The notes under the pieces are model-generated. The model did no database searches. It was given only the letters and a program-made list of their open reading frames with translations, and was not told the origin of the DNA. A program made the position numbers and the translations under genes. A stretch of 29,811 bases of DNA from a virus: the IMG/VR virus record IMGVR_UViG_3300025674_000253, positions 1 to 29,811 of that record; one strand, given 5' to 3'. Shown piece by piece: positions 6,572 through 15,440 of the stretch; positions within the stretch are counted from its first letter, which is position 1, and the number at the start of each line of letters is the position of its first letter.

Positions 6572-9500
6572 TAACTTTGGCTTTGAGACACGATTGGCTG
6601 GTCATTGTCATAGTCTATAGAAAGATTCTCGCCTTCTTCTGTTTTGATTTGAATGTGATTCAGTCTCTCTTTTTCAGAGTGTTTCTTTTCATGATTAATT
6701 TTCTTTTCGCCATCGAAATCGGGTAAAGTAGACTCATGTCTTAGTTGGGTGGGGCCACGAGGTGACTCTTGGGGCGAACCTACGTCAATTCCAAGTCCTT
6801 TTGGCCCTGTCCAAGTCATCTTTTCTTTAGCAATCACATCCAATGCACGAACTATCAACTCTAGTGCTTTCTTTTTGCTTTCGGGTTTGACAATCATATC
6901 TTCATCATCAGCCTCTAAAATACCAACACTCTGCTCTTCCACCTTTTCTTCAGTCGGCTTCTTAGGCATATCCATAGTTTTCTCTTTTCTTACGTTACCC
7001 GAAATCATAAGAGGTGCTACAGGCGACCAAAACGGCAACAAACTTTCAGCCAATACTAGAGGATAATCTGTTTTCTTTAGAGAACCAATAGCACTTGTAG
7101 GTGAATGAATGTACCATGCGTCATTTAATTGCTCGTAAGAATAATTCACAACATCAACATCTTTCATGATAATTTGAATATACTTATCGTCAATTTCAAT
7201 ATCGTGAGGAATTAGGATTGGTGCAAACGACTTTGTGAGTAAGTCAAGAGATTCAACACTTGCTGCCCCCTCACCTTCTCCTTCGCTTTCTATTTCTTTG
7301 AACTGTACGTTGTAAACTGCTCGCTCTTTTCTATTCTTCTTTGTTACACCTGTAATGGATGTTCTAACAATGTCACCAATCTTGAATACCTTTTGTTGAT
7401 TGTGTGCGGTACCTATGTCCATGTAATAATGACCATCATGTTCAATCGCTCGATTACCTAACTCTTCACCGTGGTTTATTGGCCCCGCACCAAGTTGGTA
7501 GGTATATGGTCCCTTACCTCTTCTATCTAATACAATGAAATTGTAATCTCTACTACTGCGATATAGCACCCACTTTGGATGTCTCCTTTCTCCTTTCATG
7601 TATGTAGATTTGTTATCTCTAAGCAAAATGTTGTCATGCTCTTCTTTCAGACTGTTGACCGATTCTTCAAGTCCCTCATCGTCTGTCATTCTAGTATCGT
7701 GAGGTCCGGGGACTATCACGTTTTCATGACTTTCAAATTGAGAGCGTAGTATCTTCAATCTCTCATACAATTGCATGTCAGATATATTATTATCATCGTA
7801 ATTTAAAATATCAATGATATTCAAATCCTCTTCACCGAGAATAGCATCTATAGTGAAATTGTTATCATTAACTTTCTCTAAGGCTTCTTTGGTGGCTTTA
7901 CGAAGTCCTTTCTTTTTACCGCTTTCATTGTATGCCGTGACCTCATCGCTGTTCTTTACAATGATAACTCTTTGACCATCATACCACTTACTTACTACCC
8001 AAGAACCACTGAAACCTTTCAAATGTTCTAAATCCTTCATATCGAAAATACGATGCATAGGTCTTACTGCTGGTGACCAAGCCGCTTCATCACTCTTCGT
8101 CAACAAGATGTCGGGGTCAAGTAAGGAAGTAATGATTTCAGTCATTTCGCTCATAGCAATACGAGTAGGAACATCATTTGGAGTTTCAAAGGTATCGTAA
8201 TTCATACTTAGGAATGGAGGAAGTGTATATTGTGGAGGTGGTGCTTTATCCCAAGTTTCCTCCCAATTCCCTTTTCCGTGTGCTACGTTAAGCAACTCTT
8301 CGGGTACACTGTAGAACAAACCGGGGCCGGGATTAGTACCAGCCACAATGTTACCTTGCGAATCAAACTCGCAACCAACATTAGGATTACACTCATGACC
8401 ACCATGCCAAGCACCACTATCAAAGGAGTCTATAATAGAAAAGTTGTTTGGGCTTGGTGCGCCTACTGCACCCATCTTCAAACCTGCTGTCTCAACTACT
8501 TCGTTTGGTGGTGTAAAAAGACCGTACTCATCTAGTTCAGCATTAGGGTCATAGTGTACTATAGTATCAAGATAATTTCTTGTTTGTCTTGAAACCTTAT
8601 CCTTACCTTTTCTTTGCAAACCTTGCATATTATGTATATCACCCGAAAGCATACCAATACCTGCGGCTTGCATACTAAAATCAAATTGTTGAGGATTTAA
8701 CATTCCCATCATTCTGCGTGGTACAGCGTGTGCAAAGTGCCCCTTCCAATCACTTTCTTTGAATGCGGTTTGAGAATTAATTAAGGCTGAATGATAATCT
8801 GAATTGTGAAGTTTATGATAAAATAATTCTTCGTCAGATACCTCACTTTCATCTTTATTTGCTAACTCTTCATTATGATGCAAATCTTCTATATTTACAC
8901 CACGAATATCCTTTATGTTACCATGAGTAATAATGTCCTTTATGGTCGCTACAGACAATGGTGTATTCAAACTACTACTCTTTTCTCGTAGATTAGCAAT
9001 CATTTGTTTAGCCATAGGCGACCTTTCATTGATGTTTAGAGCATCAAATATTTCTTTATCACTCATGTTAGGGTCTATCATTGTACCATGAGTCTTCAAA
9101 TGATTTGCAATATCTAAATGGAAACTATCTTGCTTCGGATTTGGTTTTAGTTCTGTAGATAAACCGTAACCCATTGCTTGCAATCCGTGTATATCATGTG
9201 GTACAGTCATAATATATCTTTGAGCATCACGGAATGCTCTCATAGTATTGTCAATATACTGTTGAGGATTAGAAGTGTCAAACGCATCGGGTCTTACTTC
9301 TATCATGGCTGGAATGATTTTATCTCTTGCTACTTCTGCTACTAAGTTTCTGTGAGATTTGGCTAAATCATGGAGAATATTTTCTTCAATCTTCCAATAA
9401 TTATTTGCTTTTGAACCTAATACTTTTTGCATACTTTTTCTTTGCATTTCGGCCAAGTCTCTCTCTGCTTCTGCCATTTGACCCGCAATCATTTCTTTTT

Positions 9501-12330
9501 CTTCGGGATTAGTTGAAGCCATAAATTTGTAATTTAGACTATCCAAATATTCTGTTAAACCGCTTTCCTTCTCAAACGAAGGTAACATACCACCTAATCT
9601 TATCATTCGATTAATAGCATCATGCACACCAGCAGTGCGTTTAGTTTTGTTTTTCTGTTTTGCAGTTTGTGCCTTATATTCTTGATTTAAAGTAATAATA
9701 GTGTCATCGAAGGTGTTTCTTATATCATCAAAATTTATGTTGTCCTTTTGACTGAAACCTAATGCTGCTTTCAATTCGTGGTGGTCATCTCCTTCTAAGT
9801 AATCTAAAATTTGTTTAGGATTAGTAGTTTCTAATATTTTAGAGATAGTATTGATAATCTTAACAGGCATTCTGTTTTTTGGGTTATCTATAAACAAGTT
9901 TCTCATATTATTGTAATTTGGTTGAGATATGTTACCCCATCCCATCAATTCAGCAAATTGGTCAGCATCTTCATCTCCAAGCCCACTATCACCTCTCATG
10001 TAATCATTAAACTTTACAATTGATTTTTTGGCAGGGTTATTTGGGTGATTATTTCTTCCTGTTACTTTGTTTAACCAAGCAGCGTGTCTAGCATTTCTAT
10101 AAATGTGATTGTCAGAAGGATTAGCACCAAATGCTGACTCCGGTAAAAACGATTTGTTAGGGATGTTAGTAATAACATCTTCATTAGGCACGAGATGACT
10201 TCCGTATTTTTTCCTATCTTTCTTACTTGTAAATCTCATTACATATTCATATTGTGGAGAAAGAGATGACTTATGTTCAGTAAAATTGTTTTTATCGGTT
10301 AAACCTTCTTTTAACATACCACTATCATGTTTGTAAGGTACACTTACATTCATCGGTGAAACTAAATTTTGAATACTCATATTATCCGGTGCATGAATGA
10401 ATTTTTTTGTACCGGCATCATAATTACCAAGTAATTTTTGTTTTTCGGGCATAAAGTGAAATGCTAAAGAAGAATTATTTGGGTTTGGGTGTATGTATTC
10501 TGTACCTGTATCTGTTATTTCAAATAAGTCTGACATTCCGTTTTCGTCTGCTGCAATTGCGTGAATCATTTCAAGATATGTAGTAAGAGTCATGTTACCC
10601 CCGCCCGTATTTTGAAACGGTTGTGACCAAAATTTACCGGGGCCATATGTGTAAGTACCATCATTAGATACTTTCCAATACTCCGGCTTTTCTTCTTCGG
10701 GATGAGGGCCATGTGCAGCAGTAAAGAATGCACGATGTTTACGGAAATCCTTTATTTTTGAATGTAAAGAGCCGCTTTCTTTAGCCATCTCTACTATTTT
10801 ATTTATCATATCAGAATTAATTATCGGCCCATCTAACTGCCCATGTATAGGGTGGTTTTCTAATAAATTACCATTTACAGGGTCATATCCTGCTAGATAC
10901 ATTAAATCATCTTTAGTCATTCTAACATTTTCAATGTCTCTTTTCTTTTTCAAAGCACCATATTTACCATCTTTTTTGATAGTTCTAAAGTGATTGTAAG
11001 AGGCATCTCTTAAATCGGGCCAATCCATCTCTTTCATCGGCTCTTTACCGATTCTTAAACGAGGCAAGAATCTCAACGGGCGATGTCCAGCAGCCTCTAT
11101 GTTTGCATCATGTTGATTATTTATTTCATCAAGAATGTAATCAGCAACTGACCTTTCGCCTAATTCATCTAAAGGGGTGTGTGCAATTCTGCCTAATGCT
11201 TGTTGGAAAAATCTGTCATCACCGGGGTTATGATAATCTGTTTCATTACTTTCTTGTCTTAAATGAGAATTCCTTCCCGGCATTTTCATTTTTCTTATTG
11301 CCCAATTTTTTTCGGGAGTCATCCTCATCAGTTTGTTATAGATTAAACGTGCAGATGGAATTTTTTCTCCATTTGGTAATTTAATTTCATCATGCTCATT
11401 TAGGCCTTTTTCTTCTATATGTTTTTGAATAGCGGTTCTTTCTTCGGGAGAAAACCATTCAAGTCCATACATGTAAGACCTATGACCAAGATTCTTTGGA
11501 TGATACTCAACATCATCCATATATTCACTACCTGTTTTGATATGTTCATTAGATACCCAATCTGCTGCTCTATCATTAAAGTGAGCATGTCGCATTGCTT
11601 CTTCTGCCTCAAATGCGTTTAAACCATTTTTGATAAATTCATCCTGTAACTCTGAGTTTTCTTTTTTCCAGCGATTATAATCACGATGATAAAAATCCTC
11701 TTGGTGACGATTAATCGTCATGGCAGTATTCAGATTACCTACTAACTTTGTTTTCTTATTATCGTGCGGTCTTTTGAAACCCGATAAAAACACATGGTCA
11801 TGAGGAAGATGCTTTAGAAGTGCTTTTTCAAAATCTCTCTCTTGTTCTATGTGTCCATTGAATACATGTGAACGTAATAACTCAACAAAGTGAGGCATAC
11901 CCGATTCAGCATGTTGTCTTCTTAGTGGGTGGTTTACCTCATGAAATGGAAAATGATGTTTTTGATATGGGTGTCTTGGGCTTTTTGGGTTATAATAAGG
12001 CCAAACAGCAAACCTATTGTTTGCCTCTTCGGGAGTTTGTAACCCATCCATCCAAACGTGTTGAGTAGGTTCTCCGTGAGTATGGTGGTGTGCGAGTAGA
12101 TAGCCTTGACCTTGACGGTAACGAGTTATCTCATCCTCATTCAACGCTTCTTCTTGTTTTAGGATTATTTCTTCTGCTGTAACTTTCAATGATTTATACA
12201 AAATGTCTGAAGGGACATCTGTATTTTCAAATGCAATGATATATTCTGCCGCAGCATTAGGAAGGTCAATTCCATCTCCTAATGATTTTAACAACTCATT
12301 AGTACATATATTGAAATGGTCTAATGACAT
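6571..12330 (-). CDS. Giant 1919-residue protein with DNA ligase-like nucleotidyltransferase and OB modules
   Basis: The largest gene of the window, lying where minor head or ejected proteins often sit, between portal and protease genes. Residues 1 to about 1400 are helical, polar and His-rich early on, with no family recognised. Residues about 1420-1680 resemble an ATP-dependent DNA ligase core: motif I VVSKWYDGQRVIIV with candidate AMP-accepting Lys1448, a motif-III-like LNIIDILNYD near 1505, a motif-IV-like NILLRDNKSTYMKGERR near 1565-1580, a motif-V-like KWVLYRSSRD around Trp1587, and an OB-like stretch near 1645-1680 (FKIGDIVRTSITGV). The tail is charged. Several ligase catalytic positions are altered (Glu of motif III absent, motif V Lys replaced), so activity is uncertain. 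ATG at 12330 follows GGTGAG closely. A virion-packaged nick-sealing role is speculation. Confidence 0.82.
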   Translation of the reverse strand: MSLDHFNICTNELLKSLGDGIDLPNAAAEYIIAFENTDVPSDILYKSLKVTAEEIILKQEEALNEDEITRYRQGQGYLLAHHHTHGEPTQHVWMDGLQTPEEANNRFAVWPYYNPKSPRHPYQKHHFPFHEVNHPLRRQHAESGMPHFVELLRSHVFNGHIEQERDFEKALLKHLPHDHVFLSGFKRPHDNKKTKLVGNLNTAMTINRHQEDFYHRDYNRWKKENSELQDEFIKNGLNAFEAEEAMRHAHFNDRAADWVSNEHIKTGSEYMDDVEYHPKNLGHRSYMYGLEWFSPEERTAIQKHIEEKGLNEHDEIKLPNGEKIPSARLIYNKLMRMTPEKNWAIRKMKMPGRNSHLRQESNETDYHNPGDDRFFQQALGRIAHTPLDELGERSVADYILDEINNQHDANIEAAGHRPLRFLPRLRIGKEPMKEMDWPDLRDASYNHFRTIKKDGKYGALKKKRDIENVRMTKDDLMYLAGYDPVNGNLLENHPIHGQLDGPIINSDMINKIVEMAKESGSLHSKIKDFRKHRAFFTAAHGPHPEEEKPEYWKVSNDGTYTYGPGKFWSQPFQNTGGGNMTLTTYLEMIHAIAADENGMSDLFEITDTGTEYIHPNPNNSSLAFHFMPEKQKLLGNYDAGTKKFIHAPDNMSIQNLVSPMNVSVPYKHDSGMLKEGLTDKNNFTEHKSSLSPQYEYVMRFTSKKDRKKYGSHLVPNEDVITNIPNKSFLPESAFGANPSDNHIYRNARHAAWLNKVTGRNNHPNNPAKKSIVKFNDYMRGDSGLGDEDADQFAELMGWGNISQPNYNNMRNLFIDNPKNRMPVKIINTISKILETTNPKQILDYLEGDDHHELKAALGFSQKDNINFDDIRNTFDDTIITLNQEYKAQTAKQKNKTKRTAGVHDAINRMIRLGGMLPSFEKESGLTEYLDSLNYKFMASTNPEEKEMIAGQMAEAERDLAEMQRKSMQKVLGSKANNYWKIEENILHDLAKSHRNLVAEVARDKIIPAMIEVRPDAFDTSNPQQYIDNTMRAFRDAQRYIMTVPHDIHGLQAMGYGLSTELKPNPKQDSFHLDIANHLKTHGTMIDPNMSDKEIFDALNINERSPMAKQMIANLREKSSSLNTPLSVATIKDIITHGNIKDIRGVNIEDLHHNEELANKDESEVSDEELFYHKLHNSDYHSALINSQTAFKESDWKGHFAHAVPRRMMGMLNPQQFDFSMQAAGIGMLSGDIHNMQGLQRKGKDKVSRQTRNYLDTIVHYDPNAELDEYGLFTPPNEVVETAGLKMGAVGAPSPNNFSIIDSFDSGAWHGGHECNPNVGCEFDSQGNIVAGTNPGPGLFYSVPEELLNVAHGKGNWEETWDKAPPPQYTLPPFLSMNYDTFETPNDVPTRIAMSEMTEIITSLLDPDILLTKSDEAAWSPAVRPMHRIFDMKDLEHLKGFSGSWVVSKWYDGQRVIIVKNSDEVTAYNESGKKKGLRKATKEALEKVNDNNFTIDAILGEEDLNIIDILNYDDNNISDMQLYERLKILRSQFESHENVIVPGPHDTRMTDDEGLEESVNSLKEEHDNILLRDNKSTYMKGERRHPKWVLYRSSRDYNFIVLDRRGKGPYTYQLGAGPINHGEELGNRAIEHDGHYYMDIGTAHNQQKVFKIGDIVRTSITGVTKKNRKERAVYNVQFKEIESEGEGEGAASVESLDLLTKSFAPILIPHDIEIDDKYIQIIMKDVDVVNYSYEQLNDAWYIHSPTSAIGSLKKTDYPLVLAESLLPFWSPVAPLMISGNVRKEKTMDMPKKPTEEKVEEQSVGILEADDEDMIVKPESKKKALELIVRALDVIAKEKMTWTGPKGLGIDVGSPQESPRGPTQLRHESTLPDFDGEKKINHEKKHSEKERLNHIQIKTEEGENLSIDYDNDQPIVSQSQS

Positions 12331-12341
12331 TTACTCACCGC

Positions 12342-12917
12342 CTATGATAGCGGTAAGTATTTCGGACAGTTCTCTAATTCCATACCACCATGTTGAGGTA
12401 GTTGGCAACCTGTGTTCGGTGTACCACCGCATGTTTTACAGATTGTTATAGGAGGCATAGGTGCATACTTCTTCAGTGGTTTACTTTCACCAGCAGAGTC
12501 TTCTCTTTCTACACCTGTACCGGAGTGAGGATTCATTCTGTCACCAAGTCTCGCCATATCTGACTTTTCGCCTGTCTTCTTCTTAGGCTTGGCATCTTCT
12601 GTCTCAATGGTCTTACCGTTAGTAGTAAAGTAACCACTCTTGGTTTGCCCACCGGACTCAGCCATAAAAGCAGGATTTACGTCAGTAATTTTTTCGGCCT
12701 TATATCCCGGTTGGGCTTTTTGCATATTAACGCATTCCGATTTACACATTCCAGCCTTATCTAACTTATCACCGCAAGTAGGACAGTTTTTACACTTACA
12801 ATCGTCGCCCTTTCCTTCACATTCGGGACACTTTTTCGCTTTAACTAAGCGGTCAATTCTTTGTTCAATTTCTGCGGCTTTTGTTAGTAATGGTGCTTCG
12901 TCATATCGTGGTTTCAT
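12342..12917 (-). CDS. Cys-rich multi-zinc-ribbon protein
   Basis: A 191-residue protein with about 15 cysteines in two groups. Residues about 30-62 contain CPECEGKGDDCKCKNCPTCG and then GMCKSEC, a DnaJ-like/zinc-ribbon arrangement able to hold two metals. Residues about 160-185 contain ICKTCGGTPNTGC and a further Cys near the end. The middle is Lys/Thr/Glu-rich and probably disordered. The N-terminus is a short helix with basic and acidic residues. It starts at 12917 as ATGA, overlapping the upstream gene, and ends 11 bases before the giant protein start. It may be a structural or DNA/protein-binding adaptor. No catalytic motif is present. Confidence 0.72.
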   Translation of the reverse strand: MKPRYDEAPLLTKAAEIEQRIDRLVKAKKCPECEGKGDDCKCKNCPTCGDKLDKAGMCKSECVNMQKAQPGYKAEKITDVNPAFMAESGGQTKSGYFTTNGKTIETEDAKPKKKTGEKSDMARLGDRMNPHSGTGVEREDSAGESKPLKKYAPMPPITICKTCGGTPNTGCQLPQHGGMELENCPKYLPLS

Positions 12918-13261
12918 TGTGCTACACCTCGTGCATCGTTTGCCATTTCATGAATATCTTCCCAAGACATTTCATGTAGTTGTTCATTTGAAATTGATGT
13001 AATATTTTGCTGATTAGATTTCATAATATCACTAGAGAAATCCATATCACCTCTAAACGGGTCAACTTGTAAATCATCAGTTAATGGGGTGCTTACAGGG
13101 ACAAGACCCATTTTACGAAGCAATGCTTGAGGATTATTGATTAATCTTCTCAGAGCATCGTTTTCAGCCTTAATGATATTCAAGTTACTGTCCATAATCT
13201 CCATCTTATTGATGAGTACACCCATCAACACCTCCGCATTATTTTCTGAAGATTCTGTCAA
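12914..13261 (-). CDS. Coiled-coil protein sharing a C-terminal tail with the prohead scaffold
   Basis: A 115-residue protein. Residues about 5-50 form a probable coiled coil (INKMEIMDSNLNIIKAENDA). A polar linker follows, and the end reads EQLHEMSWEDIHEMANDARG. This tail aligns with the last residues of the prohead protease/scaffold (DLANMGWDEVHALASRTMRG), suggesting both bind the same partner, possibly the inner face of the capsid shell. The start is TTG at 13261, supported by GAGGTGA with about 5 bases spacing. It overlaps the next gene as ATGA. It may be a second scaffold or internal head protein. This role is inferred from the tail and from its location between portal and capsid genes. 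Confidence 0.68.
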   Translation of the reverse strand: MTESSENNAEVLMGVLINKMEIMDSNLNIIKAENDALRRLINNPQALLRKMGLVPVSTPLTDDLQVDPFRGDMDFSSDIMKSNQQNITSISNEQLHEMSWEDIHEMANDARGVAQ

Positions 13262-13270
13262 ATAATCACC

Positions 13271-13621
13271 TCAAACTCTTCTACCGTAGGAACCAGCACC
13301 ACGAGTATGATTCCTGTTGAACTTGATAGAGGAAGTAAAGCCTAGTCTATTACTACCATCTACTGAAGATGACTTTGTAACATTCTCAAACTTTAGAACA
13401 GGTACCCCACCCGCAAAGATGTCCTTTGGTCCTTGTGGAGTTACTACATCGCTCTTAGCGATTTCATTCTGCAAATCTTCTGCTAAAAAGTCGCTTAGTT
13501 TCTGTACTTCGGTGAGGTGCTGTTTGGCTAAATTGCCATCACCATTTTCTAAAGCATCAACAAATGCTTTCTGAGCCTGTCCCAATTTTCTTGCCATAGG
13601 GTGCATTTTGATTAAGTCCAT
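13271..13621 (-). CDS. Small helical protein downstream of portal
   Basis: A 116-residue protein of unknown function. Residues about 5-58 are helical with heptad-like hydrophobics (RKLGQAQKAFVDALENG, then LTEVQKLSDFLAEDL). The C-terminal half is Gly/Ser/Arg-rich and basic with no predicted fold. The ATG at 13621 has a weak CAGGGA ribosome site. A gap of 46 bases separates it from the portal stop, longer than the usual overlaps here. Size, position and helical N-terminus would fit a chaperone, internal head or portal-associated factor, none of which is demonstrated. Confidence 0.62.
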   Translation of the reverse strand: MDLIKMHPMARKLGQAQKAFVDALENGDGNLAKQHLTEVQKLSDFLAEDLQNEIAKSDVVTPQGPKDIFAGGVPVLKFENVTKSSSVDGSNRLGFTSSIKFNRNHTRGAGSYGRRV

Positions 13622-13655
13622 ATCTATCCCTGCCGTGTTACGCTCATGTATTACC

Positions 13656-13662
13656 TATTTAA
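13656..13662 (-). promoter_or_regulatory. Possible weak TATA-like element before 116-residue gene
   Basis: In the 46-base gap between portal and the next gene, the minus strand reads TTAAATA about 35-41 bases before ATG at 13621. If used, it would give a short leader still containing the CAGGGA site. The element is short in an AT-rich context, so chance occurrence is likely. Confidence 0.22.
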
Positions 13663-13667
13663 GATAC

Positions 13668-15440
13668 TTATGCCCCTCTTAGATTTCTCGCATCTCTTAT
13701 TGCGTTACTATTTCTTTGTTGGAGTGTGGGTGGTGGTCCCCTTTGTTGGACATTAGAAATTGGTGAACCACTTCCTAACGTAGTGCGCCTTTGTGGGGCC
13801 GCAGGGCCACGATTACGAATGCCCATACCCTGTCCTCCCGGTTGTGGTGGAGGCATTATTTGTTGTGCTAACTGTGGAGGTATCTGTGGTCCTCTGCCCA
13901 TCATGGGAGGCATACCACCCGCCATTGGCATTCCTCCACCCGGTGGCATACCCGGTGGCATACCCGGTGGCATACCCGGTGGTGGTGCGCCTCCCGGTGG
14001 AGGTTGTTGAGCAGGTTGAGGTTCGGGCCGCTTGTAAGTGAATCTAATGTCACGGTTAGCGGTGTCCTCTAATAGTTCGGGGGCGAATCCAAGTTGCGCC
14101 ATCCTCTGAGCAACATTCAGTTCTTGCTCATCTCTGCGTAGTCTTGTAATCTCATCCTCTTCTTCGTTTGGATATAGAGTTAATTTCCAATCATTGATGT
14201 TCATTTGCTTGAAAAGTCGAGGGAATAAAACTTCTGTGTACACTTTTTGACCAAACTCAACAGCACGATTAGTAACAAGTATTTGCATACCTTCGTTATT
14301 TAGTCCACCCGATTTACCACTATCAATCATAAAGACCGATGAAACACCATAGAAAGCAGCAATACGATTGCGTATTTCATCACGCACTGCTATGTATTGC
14401 ATTTCTTCAAGTGTGTCCATAAATTTAACCCAATTGACTCCACCACGACCTGTACTAGATTCTATGCCTACTTTTGGTACATAGTGAGGGTCACGTTCCA
14501 TCTTTTCATCTACAGCCTTCCAAAATGACTTCATAGATTCAAGATTATCTGTGGTTACAGATACAATACCTTTTGGCATTCTACGCTTTTGGTATGCAGT
14601 GTAAATGTAATTGTCCATAGCGGTAAGAGTCATTGCTTGTCGCCACATAGTGTTAACAGGAGAACGACCATACAACTTAGATGGAGTGTACTTACTTACA
14701 TGTATTACTTCACCTTCTACGAAGTATTGCGTTTTACCCGAGCCTGCCATATTGACATAATGTACGTCATGAAGTTCAGAGCCACATATTTCACAAGTAT
14801 CATCTTCAGCATGGGTTTTTATTTCATCTCTATGGATTAGACATGTCTTGTAACGCCCACCACGCACACCACGCTTGTCAGCAACAATACGCATGAAGAT
14901 AGGGTCACCACGCATTATTTCTTTTACTCTGAAAAATGCAACCTCTTTCGTTTTTGGGTCTACGAAATATTCTTTCACAAGAATTAAGAAAGCATCGTCA
15001 ACCACGTTCAAGTCCGCCTCTATTTCATTTAGTACGTTGATGAAAGATTGTTCCATGCTGTTTTCTTGCTTTAGTAACCATTTAGCATAAGTTATTTCAT
15101 CGGTGTCCGGCTTTCTTACCGGCCCTCCACATTCTTTACATTGTTGCATTTCACTTTGATATTCCTCATCACAAACAGTACACTTAGTTACGAATCTCTT
15201 TTCAAAATAATAGCCTCTTCTAAACATCTCTTGCCTTAATTTTGCAAGCACAGTTCTTAGAATTAATGACTCATTACTAACTGCATAAAGAGCAGGTATA
15301 GTAATACCTTGAGCCATTACAGGTTCTTGAATACCACTTGTCCAAAGCGGCATAGTAGGTACAGGTGAATCTTTGCGTTTAAACGGTCTACCTAACGCAC
15401 TAATAAAACGACTAATTCTTCCTTGCTCTTCTGCCATCAT
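13668..15440 (-). CDS. Portal protein with two inserted zinc-ribbon modules and proline-rich tail
   Basis: A 590-residue protein identified as portal by its place in the terminase-portal-protease-capsid order and by sequence typical of portal cores: VDDAFLILVKEY, then FVEGEVIHVSKYTPSKLYGRS, RMPKGIVSV and the helical wing to about residue 450 (RIAAFYGVSSVFM). It forms the DNA-entry vertex and docks the terminase. Unusually, two zinc-ribbon-like modules are inserted: C87, C90, C101, C104 (CTVC and CKEC), and a second near residues 195-225 with CEIC as one half. The C-terminal about 120 residues are Pro/Gly/Met-rich with a repeated PPGM unit. ATG at 15440 overlaps the upstream stop, behind a clear GGAGGG site. 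Confidence 0.88.
   Translation of the reverse strand: MMAEEQGRISRFISALGRPFKRKDSPVPTMPLWTSGIQEPVMAQGITIPALYAVSNESLILRTVLAKLRQEMFRRGYYFEKRFVTKCTVCDEEYQSEMQQCKECGGPVRKPDTDEITYAKWLLKQENSMEQSFINVLNEIEADLNVVDDAFLILVKEYFVDPKTKEVAFFRVKEIMRGDPIFMRIVADKRGVRGGRYKTCLIHRDEIKTHAEDDTCEICGSELHDVHYVNMAGSGKTQYFVEGEVIHVSKYTPSKLYGRSPVNTMWRQAMTLTAMDNYIYTAYQKRRMPKGIVSVTTDNLESMKSFWKAVDEKMERDPHYVPKVGIESSTGRGGVNWVKFMDTLEEMQYIAVRDEIRNRIAAFYGVSSVFMIDSGKSGGLNNEGMQILVTNRAVEFGQKVYTEVLFPRLFKQMNINDWKLTLYPNEEEDEITRLRRDEQELNVAQRMAQLGFAPELLEDTANRDIRFTYKRPEPQPAQQPPPGGAPPPGMPPGMPPGMPPGGGMPMAGGMPPMMGRGPQIPPQLAQQIMPPPQPGGQGMGIRNRGPAAPQRRTTLGSGSPISNVQQRGPPPTLQQRNSNAIRDARNLRGA
13939..13983. repeat. 12-bp tandem repeat (CCCGGTGGCATA) in portal tail
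   Basis: Three full units plus a partial unit of CCCGGTGGCATA on the plus strand. On the coding strand each unit gives the residues PPGM. Being a multiple of three, copy-number change keeps the portal frame, so tail length could vary between relatives. Confidence 0.85.

Noticed and set aside
13726-14010. Open frame on the plus strand opposite the portal Pro/Gly/Met-rich tail
   Set aside because: It is the antisense shadow of a 12-base repeat and Gly/Pro codons. There is no ribosome site and the composition mirrors the portal tail.
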